The notes below the pieces were generated by a model. That model made no database searches. It was not told the origin of the DNA and saw only the letters and a list, made by a program, of their open reading frames with translations. A DNA stretch of 22,056 nucleotides, taken from contig CAZVPZ010000018.1 of assembly GCA_964629245.1 (NCBI GenBank), positions 1-22,056 on the forward strand, in the 5' to 3' direction. This DNA comes from CAZVPZ01 sp964629245 (GTDB taxonomy: Archaea > Nanohalarchaeota > Nanosalinia > Nanosalinales > Nanosalinaceae). The position numbers and the translations under genes are program-made. Each line of letters opens with the position of its first letter. The stretch's first letter is position 1. Shown here piece by piece: positions 6,963 through 14,804 of this stretch.

Positions 6963-9122
6963 GTGAACGAAGAGGAAGAGGAGCAGCTAAAGCAGATTGT
7001 TAACGACCTGAACAGGGACGTGGAGATGCCTCCCTACGATAATTCGTCAAGATCAGGTTATTCTAGGGAGTACCAGGAATACAGGGAGGAGGAGGTGCAT
7101 GAACGGGAGAAAACCCGTTACGAGGAGCTATGCCTATGGTTCGGCGGGTTGCTCAGCCTTAAGGCCGGGGAGAAAACTCATGATAAGCTGAGTTCGCCTC
7201 TCAGGCTCCTCAAGTGGGAGATAACTCCGGGCATGGTGCTTTCGGCCGCGGTTGGGGTTGGTTTTTTCTCCTTCCTTGCCTGGTTTTTCGTGTTCGTGGT
7301 CAATTTCCTGCTCGGACCCCTTATACCGGTCTCCCTCCTGCTGATGACAGGGGTAGTGCCCCTTGTAGCTGGCGCCTACACCTACTACAAGCCTGTCTAT
7401 GCCGCGAAGAACAAGGTTATCCGTAGTAGTGGGGAGATGATACTCTCGATACTCTACATGGTAGTCTACATGCGGAGTTCTCCCAACCTGGAAGGCGCGG
7501 TCCGCTTCGCGGCTCTAAACCTTGACGGGCCTATAGCGAAGGACCTGCGCGGTGTGCTCTGGGAGGTCGAGATAGGTAACTACAGCAGTGTGGATGCTGC
7601 CCTGGAAGAGTACACAAGGGTATGGAAGGACTACAACGACGATTTTCTCCAGTCCCTCCAGCTCCTCAAGGCCGCGATGAACGAACCCAATGACAGCAGG
7701 CGCGAATCGATGCTCCAGGATTCGATAGACACGATTCTGGAGGGAACACGCGAGAAGATGAAGCACTACGCCCAGTCGCTGAAGACGCCTGTCATGATCC
7801 TCAATGCATTGGGCGCCATGCTCCCGGTGATGGCGATGATAATGCTACCACTGATAACGGTTTTCCTGGGAGGTGTGGTGACCCCCCTGCACCTCGTGAT
7901 AATGTTCAACGTGATGCTGCCTATCGTGCTTTACTGGCTGATGCAGAGGCTTCTAACCTCCCGTCCGCCCACCACGTCATCTACACCGGTAAATGAGGAC
8001 GTGCTCCCCCCCAGGGGAAGGTACAGGATAGAGATACTTGAGAAACAGCTCGACATACCTACCTGGCCCATAGGAGTATTCATATTCCTCTTCTTCGGCC
8101 TCTACGGTTTCCTAGGTTACTGGTCTTTCCCCCATATGTATCCCGTGGCCGATCCCTCACAGCTGGGCAACGTCCCGGCGATATTCGGGTCAGCAAACTC
8201 ACTGAGTCCTATACCGATGCTGATGAGAAGTGTCTCGATAACCTTCGGTCTCGGGATCGGTATAGGCGTAAGCAAGATGCTGGGCAACAAGAAGAGGAAG
8301 TTAGCAGAGGAGGAGATAGAGAAGATAGAGCAGCAGTTCCCTGACGCCCTCTTCCAGCTCGGAAACAAGATATCAGGCGGTACTCCTGTAGAAGTGGCGC
8401 TTGAGAAGGCTGCTGAATCGACCTCGGAGATGGAGATATCCCAGCTCTTCAGGAAGGCCTCTTCCAACGTGAGGCAGGTAGGTATGACCTTCGAGCAGGC
8501 CATCTTCGACCCGAACTACGGTGCCATCCAGAACTTCCCGAGCAGGATGATCCACACGGTTATGAAGGCAGTCGTCGAGTCATCGGAGAAAGGTACCGAG
8601 ATGGCGGCGGTGGCGATGCTTACTATCTCGCGCTACATGCAGAACATACACCAGACCCAGGAACGTCTCAACGATCTGCTGGAGGAGACCACGTCGAGCA
8701 TAGAGCTCCTGGCTTATCTCCTTGCCCCGGTGGTCTCGGGAGTCGCCGTGGGTATGTCCCAGACTATCATAACCGCGATGTTCGAGCTTTCATCTACCTT
8801 CCAGGAGTCAGGGACCCAGCTTCCACAGAGCGGCGCGGCGGGTGGTACGGGAGCCAGCAGTCTCGGCGGTATCCTTGGAGGTCTGGATAACGCGATTCCG
8901 CCCGAACTCCTCCAGCTGGTAGTAGGTGTCTACCTGATACAGCTCCTCTACATTCTCGGAACATTCTACATGAAGATAACAAAAGGAGAGAACCAGACCT
9001 ACAAGCACCTCTTCATAGGAAAAGTACTTATCTCGGGAATGTTCTTCTATACACTTGTGCTGGTTGCAGTATCCCTGATGTTTGGGGGGCTGGTAGGCCA
9101 GGTCGCGGGTGCTACAGGATGA
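6963..9122 (+). CDS. Double-length TadC/ArlJ-like membrane platform protein
   Basis: Inner-membrane platform partner of the secretion ATPase (T2SSF/TadC family). GTG start with GGAGGTG five bases upstream. At 719 residues it is about twice a typical bacterial TadC. The N-terminal 80 residues are charged and cytoplasmic. Membrane segments lie near residues 89-112, 117-137, 278-305 and 310-330, then a second set near 369-390, 420-440, 581-607, 650-672 and 683-708. Between the sets are two cytoplasmic helical domains (about 145-270 and 445-570). The second has the family look, QFPDALFQLGNKISGGTPVEVALEKAA and later a VESSEKGTEMAAV stretch. The tandem arrangement resembles archaeal ArlJ/PilC-type proteins. 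A small Gly/Ser-rich loop lies near 625-640. Its stop overlaps the next ATG. Confidence 0.92.
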   Translation: MNEEEEEQLKQIVNDLNRDVEMPPYDNSSRSGYSREYQEYREEEVHEREKTRYEELCLWFGGLLSLKAGEKTHDKLSSPLRLLKWEITPGMVLSAAVGVGFFSFLAWFFVFVVNFLLGPLIPVSLLLMTGVVPLVAGAYTYYKPVYAAKNKVIRSSGEMILSILYMVVYMRSSPNLEGAVRFAALNLDGPIAKDLRGVLWEVEIGNYSSVDAALEEYTRVWKDYNDDFLQSLQLLKAAMNEPNDSRRESMLQDSIDTILEGTREKMKHYAQSLKTPVMILNALGAMLPVMAMIMLPLITVFLGGVVTPLHLVIMFNVMLPIVLYWLMQRLLTSRPPTTSSTPVNEDVLPPRGRYRIEILEKQLDIPTWPIGVFIFLFFGLYGFLGYWSFPHMYPVADPSQLGNVPAIFGSANSLSPIPMLMRSVSITFGLGIGIGVSKMLGNKKRKLAEEEIEKIEQQFPDALFQLGNKISGGTPVEVALEKAAESTSEMEISQLFRKASSNVRQVGMTFEQAIFDPNYGAIQNFPSRMIHTVMKAVVESSEKGTEMAAVAMLTISRYMQNIHQTQERLNDLLEETTSSIELLAYLLAPVVSGVAVGMSQTIITAMFELSSTFQESGTQLPQSGAAGGTGASSLGGILGGLDNAIPPELLQLVVGVYLIQLLYILGTFYMKITKGENQTYKHLFIGKVLISGMFFYTLVLVAVSLMFGGLVGQVAGATG

Positions 9123-9259
9123 TAAGGAAGGGAGATATAGATATCAGGGAGATCGTTTTCATCGCGATAACCATAATGTTCGTCGGCGCCCTCTGGATGG
9201 TCTACCAGAACAGTCTTGATAACGCGGTCAGGAATGCCCTACTCCAGGCCCTGCAATAA
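9119..9259 (+). CDS. 46-residue single-anchor protein, prepilin-like
   Basis: ATG overlaps the TadC-like stop (ATGA), so it is probably translated by coupling. The N-terminus MIRKG is followed by an acidic stretch DIDIRE and one hydrophobic segment (IVFIAITIMFVGALWMV), then a short amphipathic end. KG before the hydrophobic stretch resembles an archaeal class III prepilin cleavage site, but the acidic residues between are unusual. No cysteine. It could be a very small pilin-like subunit or a regulator of the platform protein. Family unknown. Confidence 0.75.
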   Translation: MIRKGDIDIREIVFIAITIMFVGALWMVYQNSLDNAVRNALLQALQ

Positions 9260-9260
9260 C

Positions 9261-9268
9261 GTTTTAAC
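9261..9268 (+). promoter_or_regulatory. TATA-like box
   Basis: GTTTTAAC about 30 bases before the ATG at 9296. It suggests an internal promoter for the pilin-like genes downstream of the platform gene, with a very short leader. Confidence 0.35.
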
Positions 9269-9295
9269 TGGACGAAGCCAATTCTGTTCCAGTGG

Positions 9296-9535
9296 ATGCT
9301 CTCGTTACAAAACCTCAGGATAATGGCGCTTTGGTTAGGCAGTTCGAAGGGATCATCAAGCTGGGGAGTCAGGAAGATAATGCAGATATTCCTCGCCATA
9401 CTTTTCGGTACCATCATACTCACCTTCCTGCTTCCCACGGTCCTGGAGTCTGCGGGTATAGTGGACTGCAACAGCCCGTACATGCAGGCTGTCGCGGGCC
9501 TTATAGGTGACGCCACGGGGAGAAACATATGCTGA
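9296..9535 (+). CDS. 79-residue membrane-anchored protein
   Basis: One hydrophobic segment near residues 27-47 (KIMQIFLAILFGTIILTFLL) follows a basic, Ser/Gly-rich N-terminus, and a short outer part has two cysteines. ATG 9296 was taken; ATG 9323 (MALWLGSS) is a possible alternative and also in frame. The last codons overlap the start of the next gene by seven bases. No family recognised. Size, anchor and position suggest a minor pilin-like or assembly protein. Confidence 0.65.
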   Translation: MLSLQNLRIMALWLGSSKGSSSWGVRKIMQIFLAILFGTIILTFLLPTVLESAGIVDCNSPYMQAVAGLIGDATGRNIC

Positions 9536-10500
9536 GCAAGGGACAGGCCCATAACCTGGGCAACATCATAGCAACTATACTCGTGGCCGCTGTAATCGCA
9601 ACAGTGCTTCTAGGACCTCTCTACGCTAAGATAGCCGAGGGTTTCGGTGAGGCGCAGAAGTTTACGAACGTCGCCGGGGAGATAAAGATAGACAACCCCG
9701 AAGAGATGGCGGCTGCGATGCGCTACGTCTGGGACAGGTCCCTGAGCTGTGACAAGGTGGACGGGAAGGCCTATCCATCTCTGGCGGCCACGAGCCTCGG
9801 CTCTAACCCGCCCTGTGCCGGCACTACAGGAACTCTTGCTGCAGGACTCGAGAACCTGATAGGGAACACCGGTGGCGATATGGAGGGGGAGTTCGGTATG
9901 ATAAAGTTCAAGATAAACGACAGCTTCACGATGAACACAGGGATGTACTACGGCCAGGGAGGAGGAAGCCACAACCCTGGTGGAGGTGACTGGGATGACA
10001 GCGAAAAATCAGCGATACTCACCGCTGGCGCCGGCAACCCCTTCTCCGAGTATATCGCGGGGGGTTGCTGGGGTTACTTCTCGGAGGCCCAGGCCCATTC
10101 TGATGCCCACTCTGTCTTTTCGCTTCACTTTCTCGAGACCGGCGCTTCTTCCAGGATAACAAGCCAGGGAGCCGGCTGGACTATAGATAACGCTATCGGG
10201 CCTGCAAGCTACGACAAGTCATTCTGTTCCTCTCTGGACCCGGGCGACGCACTCCTCCAGGTCAAGAACAAGATGGGTGCGGCCACAAATCTTTTTGACC
10301 ACTACGGTGCACCACATGACTGTCCGGGCGGTGTAGGCTGTGCTTCAGGCCACCTAGACATCCAGTTCTGCGAGGGAGATGAAGGGGTCATGCAGTCGAA
10401 CAAGGGCAACCCGACCAACAGCGGCGAGCACACGGGAGCTCTTGGAGGCGGGGAGGTATTCCCCTTCATAGAGATAGAGGAGACGGGGCCGAGCTGTTGA
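9529..10500 (+). CDS. 323-residue cysteine-rich pilin-like surface protein
   Basis: Clear class III prepilin-like N-terminus: MLSKG then QAHNLGNIIATILVAAV, with KG as the likely cleavage site and a hydrophobic segment near residues 12-31. The remaining 290 residues are hydrophilic, Gly-rich and contain eight cysteines, including a cluster HDCPGGVGCASG and a final C-terminal Cys, so disulfide bonds are likely. I recognise no domain in it. It is much larger than a typical major pilin, so a minor or tip subunit or an adhesin is plausible (inference). It overlaps the preceding gene and is followed by a possible new promoter. Confidence 0.85.
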   Translation: MLSKGQAHNLGNIIATILVAAVIATVLLGPLYAKIAEGFGEAQKFTNVAGEIKIDNPEEMAAAMRYVWDRSLSCDKVDGKAYPSLAATSLGSNPPCAGTTGTLAAGLENLIGNTGGDMEGEFGMIKFKINDSFTMNTGMYYGQGGGSHNPGGGDWDDSEKSAILTAGAGNPFSEYIAGGCWGYFSEAQAHSDAHSVFSLHFLETGASSRITSQGAGWTIDNAIGPASYDKSFCSSLDPGDALLQVKNKMGAATNLFDHYGAPHDCPGGVGCASGHLDIQFCEGDEGVMQSNKGNPTNSGEHTGALGGGEVFPFIEIEETGPSC

Positions 10501-10507
10501 GAGCCAC

Positions 10508-10516
10508 AATTTAAAT
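10508..10516 (+). promoter_or_regulatory. TATA-like box for leaderless transcript
   Basis: AATTTAAAT, centred about 27 bases before the ATG at 10539. This is the right spacing for an archaeal leaderless transcript that starts at or next to the start codon. Confidence 0.55.
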
Positions 10517-10538
10517 CCGGAGAGCCCAATTAGGATTT

Positions 10539-10676
10539 ATGGAGCTGTCGATAAAGACCGTGGCGATGCTGGTGCTTATGATAATGATAGTCGCACTGGT
10601 CTATGCAGCGTTCCAGGGATGGTTCACGGAAATCGTCGACCAGTTCGTCAGCTCCATAACCTACCCTACCATCTAG
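10539..10676 (+). CDS. 45-residue single-anchor membrane peptide
   Basis: MELSIKTVAMLVLMIMIVAL begins a hydrophobic helix covering residues about 7-24, followed by WFTEIVDQFV and a short polar end. No Gly cleavage site precedes the helix, so it may not be processed like a pilin. It has its own TATA-like box at leaderless spacing, which supports a real gene in spite of the length. The 40-base gap to the next gene contains another A/T-rich element. Its role is unknown; similar tiny proteins occur several times in this locus. Confidence 0.7.
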   Translation: MELSIKTVAMLVLMIMIVALVYAAFQGWFTEIVDQFVSSITYPTI

Positions 10677-10716
10677 ATTCGCAGATTATTTCAATCAGCC
10701 CCGGCCTTACTAAACT

Positions 10717-10911
10717 ATGCGGGACGGTAAAAAAGCCCTGACTGTATCTGTAAACGTCGTCGTGGCGTTCCTGATAGTGACTGTCGTGCTCCTGGTCCTC
10801 GGCTTCCTGGTGAACAGGTACACTGACGGTTTCGTGTTCTTCGGCAGAAACGCGACGGAAGGCGTCTTACCGGGCATTCTGGGGGTGTTGAGCCTTGAAC
10901 GTAACGGTTAG
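10717..10911 (+). CDS. 64-residue single-anchor membrane protein
   Basis: ATG 10717, with an A/T-rich element AGATTATTTC about 28 bases upstream. MRDGKK precedes a hydrophobic helix near residues 10-32 (VSVNVVVAFLIVTVVLLVLG), with a short C-terminal part. A DG or G site before the helix could be a prepilin-like cleavage site. No cysteines. Its final 17 bases overlap the next gene in another frame. No family recognised. Confidence 0.7.
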   Translation: MRDGKKALTVSVNVVVAFLIVTVVLLVLGFLVNRYTDGFVFFGRNATEGVLPGILGVLSLERNG

Positions 10912-11125
10912 GACCATAGCCGCCTTCGTGCTGGCACTGATGGTGGTGGCGGGACTTTTCATGACTGTACAGACCATCCTCAACGAGGGCGGGGAATCCG
11001 GGGAGGACTCCTCCATAACGGAGACCGAGATACTGGCGTGTCTCCAGTCTCATCCCGACAAGGACCGGGAATGGTGCAAGAACCATATAGACTACGAACC
11101 GGAGGTGGGGATACATCGTGTCTAG
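10895..11125 (+). CDS. 76-residue single-anchor protein, TTG start
   Basis: Taken from TTG 10895, seven bases after GGTG inside GGGGGTG, with the message overlapping the previous gene. One hydrophobic segment near residues 7-26 (TIAAFVLALMVVAGLFMTV) is followed by an acidic outer part with two cysteines about 12 residues apart (ACLQSH and EWCKNH), which could form one disulfide. No G cleavage site before the helix. The end overlaps the next start by eight bases. Function unknown. Confidence 0.65.
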   Translation: MNVTVRTIAAFVLALMVVAGLFMTVQTILNEGGESGEDSSITETEILACLQSHPDKDREWCKNHIDYEPEVGIHRV

Positions 11126-11612
11126 AGCGCTTAAAGGACTGGGAGCAGTAGCCACCGTTCTCGTTATAATAGGAGCCATATCATCCGTCGCGACTCTTTC
11201 AGTGGGAGCGGAGATGTTGTTGAAGGTGGTGGGACTGGGAGGGCAGAGCGAGGATGTCAAGAAGCTCAAGAACGTGGTTGACGACGTCAAAAGAGTCTGC
11301 CAGCTCGGTGAGGACGCTAACGACCATTCCCGGACTGAGACTTTTTCCCGTAAGATAAACTTCACCACGATTTCGGAGGGAAGCGAGGATTTCGAACCTG
11401 ACCAGCCGCAGTACTTCCGCGCTCTCGACCTGAATGACGGCAAGAGGCTGATGTGGAGTTCGAGAAGGGAGAAGATACAGGAATGCCAGATAAGGATAGA
11501 AGGTGGGAAGTACGTGGTGTTCGAGAAAAACACGGCTTACGAGATAACGGTGGAAAATGACGGTACTGATGGAGGCCAGCCAAAGACCAAGGTCTCGGTG
11601 AGCACGTCTTGA
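11118..11612 (+). CDS. 164-residue pilin-like protein, GTG start
   Basis: GTG 11118 lies inside the previous gene's last codons; GGAGGTGGGG about nine bases upstream is a good ribosome binding site. MSRALKG is a prepilin-like leader with KG before a hydrophobic segment (LGAVATVLVIIGAISSVATL). The rest is hydrophilic with two cysteines (RVCQLG, QECQIR) and a beta-rich end. The stop overlaps the next TTG start by four bases. Probably a minor pilin-like subunit; family not recognised. Confidence 0.8.
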   Translation: MSRALKGLGAVATVLVIIGAISSVATLSVGAEMLLKVVGLGGQSEDVKKLKNVVDDVKRVCQLGEDANDHSRTETFSRKINFTTISEGSEDFEPDQPQYFRALDLNDGKRLMWSSRREKIQECQIRIEGGKYVVFEKNTAYEITVENDGTDGGQPKTKVSVSTS

Positions 11613-12031
11613 AATCCCAGAAGGGTATCGGAGGGCTCGCAGTTCTGGTCATATCTTCTCTCGTGATTTTCGGTTTTATAGGACCCTTGCTTGTTGATAC
11701 CTCGGTGGATTCGATTAACTTCGTAAAGATGGAGCTCGTGAATCTCCAGGCCCAGAGGGTGGTCAACACTGCGATGGTGCTCGAGTCGGCACCGGAAGGC
11801 CACATAGAGATGAGGCTGAAGAATTACTCTATAGCTTACAAACCCGGGGAGAGGAACGTCACTATCGGCTACCTGGGCTCTACGGGCTGGGCAGTGATGG
11901 AGAACTGGATGGTGAACTATGATAACATAGTCGCGCCTACCAATCCTGTGAGGATAGATGATAAGCTCTGCCTGAACAAAACCATTGATGGTGGGACATC
12001 CACCCTAAAAATGCATCCTGACGGGTGTTGA
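11609..12031 (+). CDS. 140-residue pilin-like protein, TTG start
   Basis: TTG 11609 overlaps the previous stop (TTGA). MKSQKG is a clear prepilin-like leader before IGGLAVLVISSLVIFGFIGP. The outer part is about 110 residues, looks beta-rich, and has two cysteines, one at the C-terminus, which suggests a disulfide that ties the tail to the body. Stop is three bases before the next GTG. Probably a minor pilin-like subunit. Confidence 0.8.
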   Translation: MKSQKGIGGLAVLVISSLVIFGFIGPLLVDTSVDSINFVKMELVNLQAQRVVNTAMVLESAPEGHIEMRLKNYSIAYKPGERNVTIGYLGSTGWAVMENWMVNYDNIVAPTNPVRIDDKLCLNKTIDGGTSTLKMHPDGC

Positions 12032-12034
12032 GAC

Positions 12035-12658
12035 GTGGAAGCATCTGAATGGATGGGCGAAATCGTGATAATGTTCCTCTTCCTTGTAGGCTTTTCTGCC
12101 GCGCTCATGGTATTCATCGGAGGTTTCCTCCAGATTAATGTTCAGATAGACGAGACACAGGAGGAGGAGTACAGGAAGGCTGTCGTGATGGAGAACCTGC
12201 TTTCTCTTGACGGTGACACCTCCCATTACAACTACGACTACAACCACCGGCGCGCCGTCCTCCCTGTGGAATACTTTGCGAACGAGGGACCGACCGGAGA
12301 CGAACTCGGCTACGAGGTCCGCGGCCACCCCGACCTGGGCCACTGCTACATACCCGAGGTCGCGGGTCTGGACGGCTACAACTTCGCTTTCAAGATTCTA
12401 CCGGTGGGAGGAGTGGCTGAGGAAGCCCTCAACGAGTACGGAAACCCGATAGGTACACACAACGAGGATTTCAAATCGGTGGTGTACGAGGATACCAGTG
12501 GTACAGACATGAGAGCATGTGCCCAGTTTGGTCCTGGAGCAGGCCCCAGGATCCGTCAGGAGGCTGTCAGTGCACCTGCGATGCTAGTGCGTAAAAACAA
12601 GAGTAACCCAGTACTACCTGTGAGACTTTTCATATATGATACGACATATGGAAACTGA
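12035..12658 (+). CDS. 207-residue single-anchor surface protein, GTG start
   Basis: GTG 12035, preceded by GGGTG at the end of the previous gene. MEASEWMG then a hydrophobic segment (EIVIMFLFLVGFSAALMVFI); MG followed by E is a possible but weak cleavage site. The outer part starts with a charged helix (INVQIDETQEEEYRK), typical of the extended N-terminal helix in pilins, and is then beta-rich with two cysteines. Family not recognised. Overlaps the start of the next gene. Confidence 0.8.
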   Translation: MEASEWMGEIVIMFLFLVGFSAALMVFIGGFLQINVQIDETQEEEYRKAVVMENLLSLDGDTSHYNYDYNHRRAVLPVEYFANEGPTGDELGYEVRGHPDLGHCYIPEVAGLDGYNFAFKILPVGGVAEEALNEYGNPIGTHNEDFKSVVYEDTSGTDMRACAQFGPGAGPRIRQEAVSAPAMLVRKNKSNPVLPVRLFIYDTTYGN

Positions 12659-13211
12659 GAGAGAATCGGAAGGGCTGATAGAGCTGGTAGCAGCCGTCGG
12701 TATATTCGGGTTCGTGATGGTCCTCATACTGATGATGCTTTTCGTCAACATGGGTGCAGACAACAGCCTGGAGCAAGAGATCAGTACCACGGTGCACTAC
12801 CAAGCGGAGCAGATTGCTACGAGATCCATAGTCACGAACATCATGGTTGACAAGATGTGGAGGACGAGTTCGGTTTCGCCCGGCACGTACGGTAACATGT
12901 CTGCATACCGGGTGATATCGCGTTTCCTCGCCTCGGATCCGGGGGAGAGCGTCTGGACGCCGGGAGGAAGCGTGCCCTACAGCAATGCGGAGCAGGATAT
13001 GGAGGACTACCTGACGACCAAGGTGGAGAACCTCTACGGCAACACGGGTTACCGGGTGAGACTCTACGATGAAAGCGGCCAGCAGCTCGAGGTCGAGAAC
13101 GTCCCGCCTCCTGCAGGGACGTTCGTGGAATATCCCATAGCTCTCCCTGACGGCCAGGAGGGTAAAATCAAGATGAGATTGAGTGGTGAGGAGATACTGA
13201 GTGCGGGCTAG
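12636..13211 (+). CDS. 191-residue pilin-like protein with GLIELV-type motif
   Basis: ATG 12636 or ATG 12648 (four residues shorter); neither has a good ribosome binding site. The leader ends in ESEG followed by LIELVAAVGIFGFVMVL, close to the classic type IV pilin start in which a glycine is followed by a hydrophobic stretch containing Glu, though here Glu is at +3 rather than +5. The outer part is about 150 residues and has no cysteine. The gene overlaps both neighbours, so it is part of a co-translated chain. A strong candidate for a structural or initiating pseudopilin. Confidence 0.8.
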   Translation: MIRHMETERESEGLIELVAAVGIFGFVMVLILMMLFVNMGADNSLEQEISTTVHYQAEQIATRSIVTNIMVDKMWRTSSVSPGTYGNMSAYRVISRFLASDPGESVWTPGGSVPYSNAEQDMEDYLTTKVENLYGNTGYRVRLYDESGQQLEVENVPPPAGTFVEYPIALPDGQEGKIKMRLSGEEILSAG

Positions 13212-14382
13212 GATAAAGGGAACGATAGGAAGCCCACTTATAATGGTCGGGCTGATGATCGGCGCGGTAATGATGGCGGGCCTGTCCATACCGGTCTCAC
13301 AGTTCTTCTCCGATACGAGCGACAGGGCTGTAAACGACCTGAACAGGATGGTGGAGACCCGGGCCCAGGCCGACCTCTACTTCTACAACTACGTCCCGAC
13401 AGCCGCGGCATACTCCACCTACCAGACAGCTCATGACCTGGGGGATCAGGGAGGGGGGACGGACATAGACTGGAACAGCTACATGTTCAACGAGATGACC
13501 TCGGGAGGTCCGGCAGTTCCACCCATAGCGCCTATAGGGCCCGGAAGCTGTTCGGGCCAGCTTTCCGAGATCGAGTGCAACCTCGAGCAGGACACGTCGG
13601 ACTACCTGGATGTTAACTACCTCCAGGGCGGAGGGCTTTCTTCAACCTACTGCTCAAGGCCTGACTACGCCGTGGACATATTCTTCCTGGACGACCGCTC
13701 CACGACGGGGTACCTGTCCGCGTTCCAGCCTATCGAGTCGACCTGTAACTTCTATGAAGGGCAGGTGCACTACGAGGCCGAGGATAGCTTCCTGTTCCTG
13801 ACATACGATATGCAGGACAACCGGTTCCTTACTGCGGCCAACTCTACAAACAGGACGCTTTTCCGGCTATACCACAAGTGGCAGAACGTCGGAACCTACA
13901 CCGCCTCCAACCAGGTCTGCGGCTCTCCAACGAACTCGGAGTACCAGACGGTTCTACAGGACGCGACGGACGATGCCGAGGACGATATAACCAGCTATCT
14001 TGGTGATGTACAGTCCGCCTTCCCGAAGGTCGACGGCTTCACCCACCCTGAGTTCAAGATAACAGGCCCATCTGATAACCTGGGTTACGGGGTTTCCACC
14101 GACAAGTTCAAGGACGCCCGCCAGCCCGAGGCCAAGACCTGGGAGACCTCTAACGGCAACTGCTGCTTCTACGGTGCCTGTGAGGTCACCGACCAGTACG
14201 GCAACTGCATCACCAACTACTGTGAGAGAGACTACCATACCGCCCATGCCGAGGTCAAGCCGAACAAGACTAACGTGAAGCTGGTGATCCGTGACATGAA
14301 CTACAAGATACCGACCGAGAACGGCTGGAAGAGGATGAACTTCGTGGTCAATCCCTACACTCACGTCTTTACCAGCGACTGA
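13201..14382 (+). CDS. 393-residue cysteine-rich pilin-like surface protein, GTG start
   Basis: GTG 13201 overlaps the previous gene by 11 bases; GGTGAGGAG about ten bases upstream is a good ribosome binding site. MRARIKG then TIGSPLIMVGLMIGAVMMAG resembles a prepilin leader and anchor. The large outer part has ten cysteines. Five of them cluster near residues 320-343 (NCCFYGAC, YGNC, NYC), and many Tyr and Asn residues are present. I recognise no domain. It is the last and largest member of the chain, suited to a tip or adhesion role (inference). Confidence 0.85.
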   Translation: MRARIKGTIGSPLIMVGLMIGAVMMAGLSIPVSQFFSDTSDRAVNDLNRMVETRAQADLYFYNYVPTAAAYSTYQTAHDLGDQGGGTDIDWNSYMFNEMTSGGPAVPPIAPIGPGSCSGQLSEIECNLEQDTSDYLDVNYLQGGGLSSTYCSRPDYAVDIFFLDDRSTTGYLSAFQPIESTCNFYEGQVHYEAEDSFLFLTYDMQDNRFLTAANSTNRTLFRLYHKWQNVGTYTASNQVCGSPTNSEYQTVLQDATDDAEDDITSYLGDVQSAFPKVDGFTHPEFKITGPSDNLGYGVSTDKFKDARQPEAKTWETSNGNCCFYGACEVTDQYGNCITNYCERDYHTAHAEVKPNKTNVKLVIRDMNYKIPTENGWKRMNFVVNPYTHVFTSD

Positions 14383-14396
14383 GCGCCCAAAACCGA

Positions 14397-14430
14397 TTTA
14401 TAAATTCCAGTCGAATCTTCATGTGGTGAT
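14397..14430 (+). promoter_or_regulatory. alba promoter and ribosome binding site
   Basis: TTTATAAAT at 14397-14405 is a strong TATA box. GGTGAT at 14425-14430 lies five bases before the GTG start. The predicted transcript would have a leader of about ten bases. Confidence 0.65.
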
Positions 14431-14435
14431 TAACA

Positions 14436-14717
14436 GTGGCAGACGAAGACGACAATACAGTGTACGTGGGATCGAAGCCAGCCATGAGCTACGTGCTGGC
14501 GGTAGTGACCCAGTTCAGTGAAGGACAGGAAACGGTACACGTCAAGGCCCGCGGAAAGGCCATCTCAAGGGCTGTTGACGTGGCGGAGATGGTCCGCAGA
14601 AAGTTCGTAGAGGATGCAGAGATAGACGGGATAGAGATAGGTACAGACGAGATAGAGACAGACGAGGGAGAAGAACTCGACGTTTCCTCCATCCAGATAG
14701 ACCTCGTGAAGGGCTAG
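14436..14717 (+). CDS. alba: DNA/RNA-binding protein Alba
   Basis: Small archaeal chromatin protein that binds DNA and RNA as a dimer. The 93-residue length is normal. Family signatures: VYVGSKPAMSYVLAVVTQ near residues 9-26, with the DNA-contacting lysine (equivalent to the acetylated Lys of Sulfolobus Alba) near residue 14, and VKARGKAISRAVDVAEMVRR. The C-terminal third is unusually acidic (GTDEIETDEGEELD), as expected in a halophile. It has its own promoter and sits between two groups of pilin-like genes, so it is probably a housekeeping gene unrelated to them. Confidence 0.97.
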   Translation: MADEDDNTVYVGSKPAMSYVLAVVTQFSEGQETVHVKARGKAISRAVDVAEMVRRKFVEDAEIDGIEIGTDEIETDEGEELDVSSIQIDLVKG

Positions 14718-14738
14718 GACTGCTCAACCCAAGTCTAA

Positions 14739-14767
14739 CCTTTTCCCTCTTATTTTCACCCGTTTTC
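14739..14767 (+). terminator. Pyrimidine-rich terminator after alba
   Basis: Several T-runs (CCTTTTCCC, TTATTTTCACC, CGTTTT) follow the alba stop, with no hairpin. Archaeal transcription commonly ends at such T-rich stretches. Confidence 0.45.
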
Positions 14768-14774
14768 AGACACA

Positions 14775-14782
14775 TTTTTATA
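14775..14782 (+). promoter_or_regulatory. TATA box for leaderless pilin-like gene
   Basis: TTTTTATA lies 23-30 bases before ATG 14805. The spacing supports ATG 14805 as the true start instead of the TTG at 14796. Confidence 0.6.
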
Positions 14783-14804
14783 CCACCCTTCATAATTGAC
14801 TGAT

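Noticed and set aside
10715..11533. 272-residue minus-strand open frame across the small pilin-like genes
   Set aside because: It lies opposite several overlapping genes with good anchors and starts; its own translation is Ser/Arg/Pro-rich without a domain.
12630..13289. 219-residue minus-strand open frame
   Set aside because: Antisense to two well-supported pilin-like genes; no promoter or ribosome binding site seen.
4671..14382. Archaellum operon
   Set aside because: No ArlH-like ATPase, ArlF/ArlG or archaellin-like major subunit is visible, and the small subunits do not match them.
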